A stretch of 7,601 nt of DNA. Origin: Kiritimatiellales bacterium. GTDB lineage: Bacteria; Verrucomicrobiota; Kiritimatiellia; Kiritimatiellales; Pontiellaceae. Numbering within the stretch: the first letter of the stretch is position 1; every line of letters begins with the position of its first letter. Positions 6,804 to 7,601 of this stretch are shown one piece after another. The stretch spans positions 1 to 7,601 of the forward strand of contig JAUUYK010000040.1 in assembly GCA_030588285.1 (NCBI GenBank), written 5' to 3'. Under the pieces are notes generated by a model. The model saw only the letters and a list, made by a program, of their open reading frames with translations. It was not told where the DNA came from and searched no databases. The position numbers were made by a program, and so were the translations under genes.

Positions 6804-6890
6804 GCACCCGTGGTGAAATTGGTAGACACGCAAGATTCAGGTTCTTGTGCCAGCAATGGCGTGATGGTTCGACTCCATTCGGGTGCACCA
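6804..6890 (+). tRNA. tRNA-Leu (anticodon CAG)
   Basis: The 87-base tRNA includes an encoded CCA. The acceptor stem GCACCCG (6804-6810) pairs perfectly with CGGGTGC (6880-6886), followed by discriminator A and CCA. The anticodon stem CAAGA/TCTTG encloses the loop TTCAGGT with anticodon CAG at 6838-6840, reading CUG leucine codons. A long variable arm with stem GCCA/TGGC is typical of class II tRNAs such as Leu, and the T loop reads TTCGACT. The gene stands alone with its own promoter and terminator. Confidence 0.97.
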
Positions 6891-6903
6891 CTCTTTAAAC
6901 AAT

Positions 6904-6940
6904 AGGAATTCTCCAAAACCGGAGGATTCCTTTTGTTTTT
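6904..6940 (+). terminator. Intrinsic terminator of tRNA-Leu
   Basis: AGGAATTCTCC (6904-6914) and GGAGGATTCCT (6921-6931) form an 11-bp stem with one T-G wobble pair around the loop AAAACC, followed by TTTTGTTTTT. It starts 13 bp after the tRNA end and is a strong Rho-independent terminator. Confidence 0.9.
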
Positions 6941-7308
6941 CTAGGTTTTTCGCACAATTGGTTCGTCCATGGTGCCGAGCAGATGATCGCTATTTGTACC
7001 AAACCTCAAATCGCCCCGCTGAACTAATCCAACTTCCTTGTGGAGGGCAGCGGGAGATTTCGCAGACACTACAGATATCCGAACCATTTTCTGCTTTTGT
7101 TAAGGCTGGAGAATTGCGGGATCGATATAAAATTTAGTTTTATTCACCATCACCAAACGTTGTGTAACAACAAGCGGGTGCAATAGGCTTTCGCGCATAT
7201 AGTTAATTTATTTCGGGGAAATATTGGAACTGAATAGATGATAGTATGGCTAATACGCAATTTCCCGCAGTGGCGAATTTCTCATTATCTCAATAATTAG
7301 TTTTATAT
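6941..7308. other. Intergenic region without a convincing gene
   Basis: This 368-bp stretch separates the tRNA terminator from the HsdS-like gene. A plus-strand open frame ending at a TAG at 7135-7137 reads RPAELIQLPC and later SAFVKAGELRDRYKI. It has no ribosome binding site or start of its own after the terminator, so it may be a decayed gene end or chance. A small GTTGT/ACAAC inverted repeat lies near 7159-7171. I see no clear promoter for the downstream gene and no RNA gene. Confidence 0.5.
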
Positions 7309-7601
7309 ATGGACATTACCCATCAACTGGCGCATCTTCGCTCGCATATGAAGATCAAAGCGTTAGCACAAGTTGAAGTCGGGCAGACCTTTCTGCGCAA
7401 GCAACTATCCGTTGCGGGCGGGAACGTTTGCCTGGTTGAACCCCGTTTAATGAAGATGGGGTCAATAAACTATTCAGAAGCCACTCGCTTTAAATATAAG
7501 GGCAAAAAACTACTACAACGCGGTGACGTACTCTTTGTGAGCCGTGGCAGATTTGAAGCCGCAGTATATGATTCGGATACTCCAGCAGTGGCAACCAACG
7601 C
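7309..7601 (+). CDS. HsdS-like DNA target-recognition protein, N-terminal part (truncated by window edge)
   Basis: The first 97 codons resemble a type I restriction-modification specificity (S) subunit domain, as in small proteins annotated as restriction endonuclease subunit S. After a short N-terminus comes MKIKALAQVEVGQTF, then CLVEPRLMKMG, and then KKLLQRGDVLFVSRGRFEAA followed by AVATNA. The pattern of 'leader strand, G-x-T/S-F, ..., L-x-x-GDVLF-x-x-RG, ..., A-V-A' is characteristic of a target-recognition domain. S proteins direct a methyltransferase (HsdM) and sometimes a nuclease (HsdR) to a DNA site. The start is uncertain: ATG 7309 and the in-frame ATG 7348 both lack a Shine-Dalgarno sequence, and the latter sits nearer the conserved start of the domain. 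Any methylase partner would lie beyond the right edge, and the function would depend on it. Confidence 0.6.
   Translation, partial: MDITHQLAHLRSHMKIKALAQVEVGQTFLRKQLSVAGGNVCLVEPRLMKMGSINYSEATRFKYKGKKLLQRGDVLFVSRGRFEAAVYDSDTPAVATN

Noticed and set aside
7175..7182. CGGGTGCA repeats the 3' end of the tRNA (6880-6887), as an attachment-site duplication might
   Set aside because: Only 8 bases match, flanks differ, and no integrase is visible; too short to call an attachment site.

Overview
The window centres on a complete six-gene Rnf operon (rnfABCDGE, 1624-6710). Rnf is a membrane ferredoxin:NAD+ oxidoreductase that couples electron transfer to Na+ or H+ translocation. All six subunits are full length and keep the cofactor motifs expected of the family, and the genes are packed with overlapping stop/start codons. 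The long, cysteine-rich RnfB and the short RnfC lacking the long C-terminal extension seen in enterobacteria resemble the Rnf of anaerobes, while the A-B-C-D-G-E gene order is the one known from gammaproteobacteria. Together with moderate GC and mostly Shine-Dalgarno-led genes, this suggests an anaerobic or fermentative Gram-negative bacterium. A member of the PVC superphylum, for example Kiritimatiellota, is my guess; it rests on general resemblance only and was not tested.

Left of the operon, on the minus strand, lie the N-terminal 297 codons of a GltD-like iron-sulfur/FAD/NAD(P) oxidoreductase (1-892, running off the window edge). Next to it is a 59-residue ribbon-helix-helix protein (1179-1358, minus) with its own extended -10 promoter and intrinsic terminator. 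A tandem 7-bp repeat just downstream of that promoter could be its operator. The RHH gene is divergent from rnf, with 265 bp between the two start codons.

Right of the operon is a tRNA-Leu(CAG) gene with encoded CCA (6804-6890). It has a clean sigma70-type promoter sitting inside an 8-bp inverted repeat and a strong intrinsic terminator behind it. A stretch of about 370 bp without a convincing gene follows. At the right edge begins a protein resembling a type I restriction specificity (HsdS-type) target-recognition domain (7309 to the edge), which may open a restriction-modification or other accessory locus next to the tRNA.

Functionally, the Rnf complex would connect reduced ferredoxin, NADH and the ion gradient. 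The adjacent GltD-like flavoprotein may draw on the same ferredoxin/pyridine-nucleotide pool, but the sequence shows proximity only, not a shared operon. I found no wholly new system. The most unusual points are the reduced C-terminal ferredoxin module of RnfB, the cysteine tail of RnfE, the RHH gene with its repeat, the promoter nested in an inverted repeat, and the HsdS-like gene beside the tRNA.
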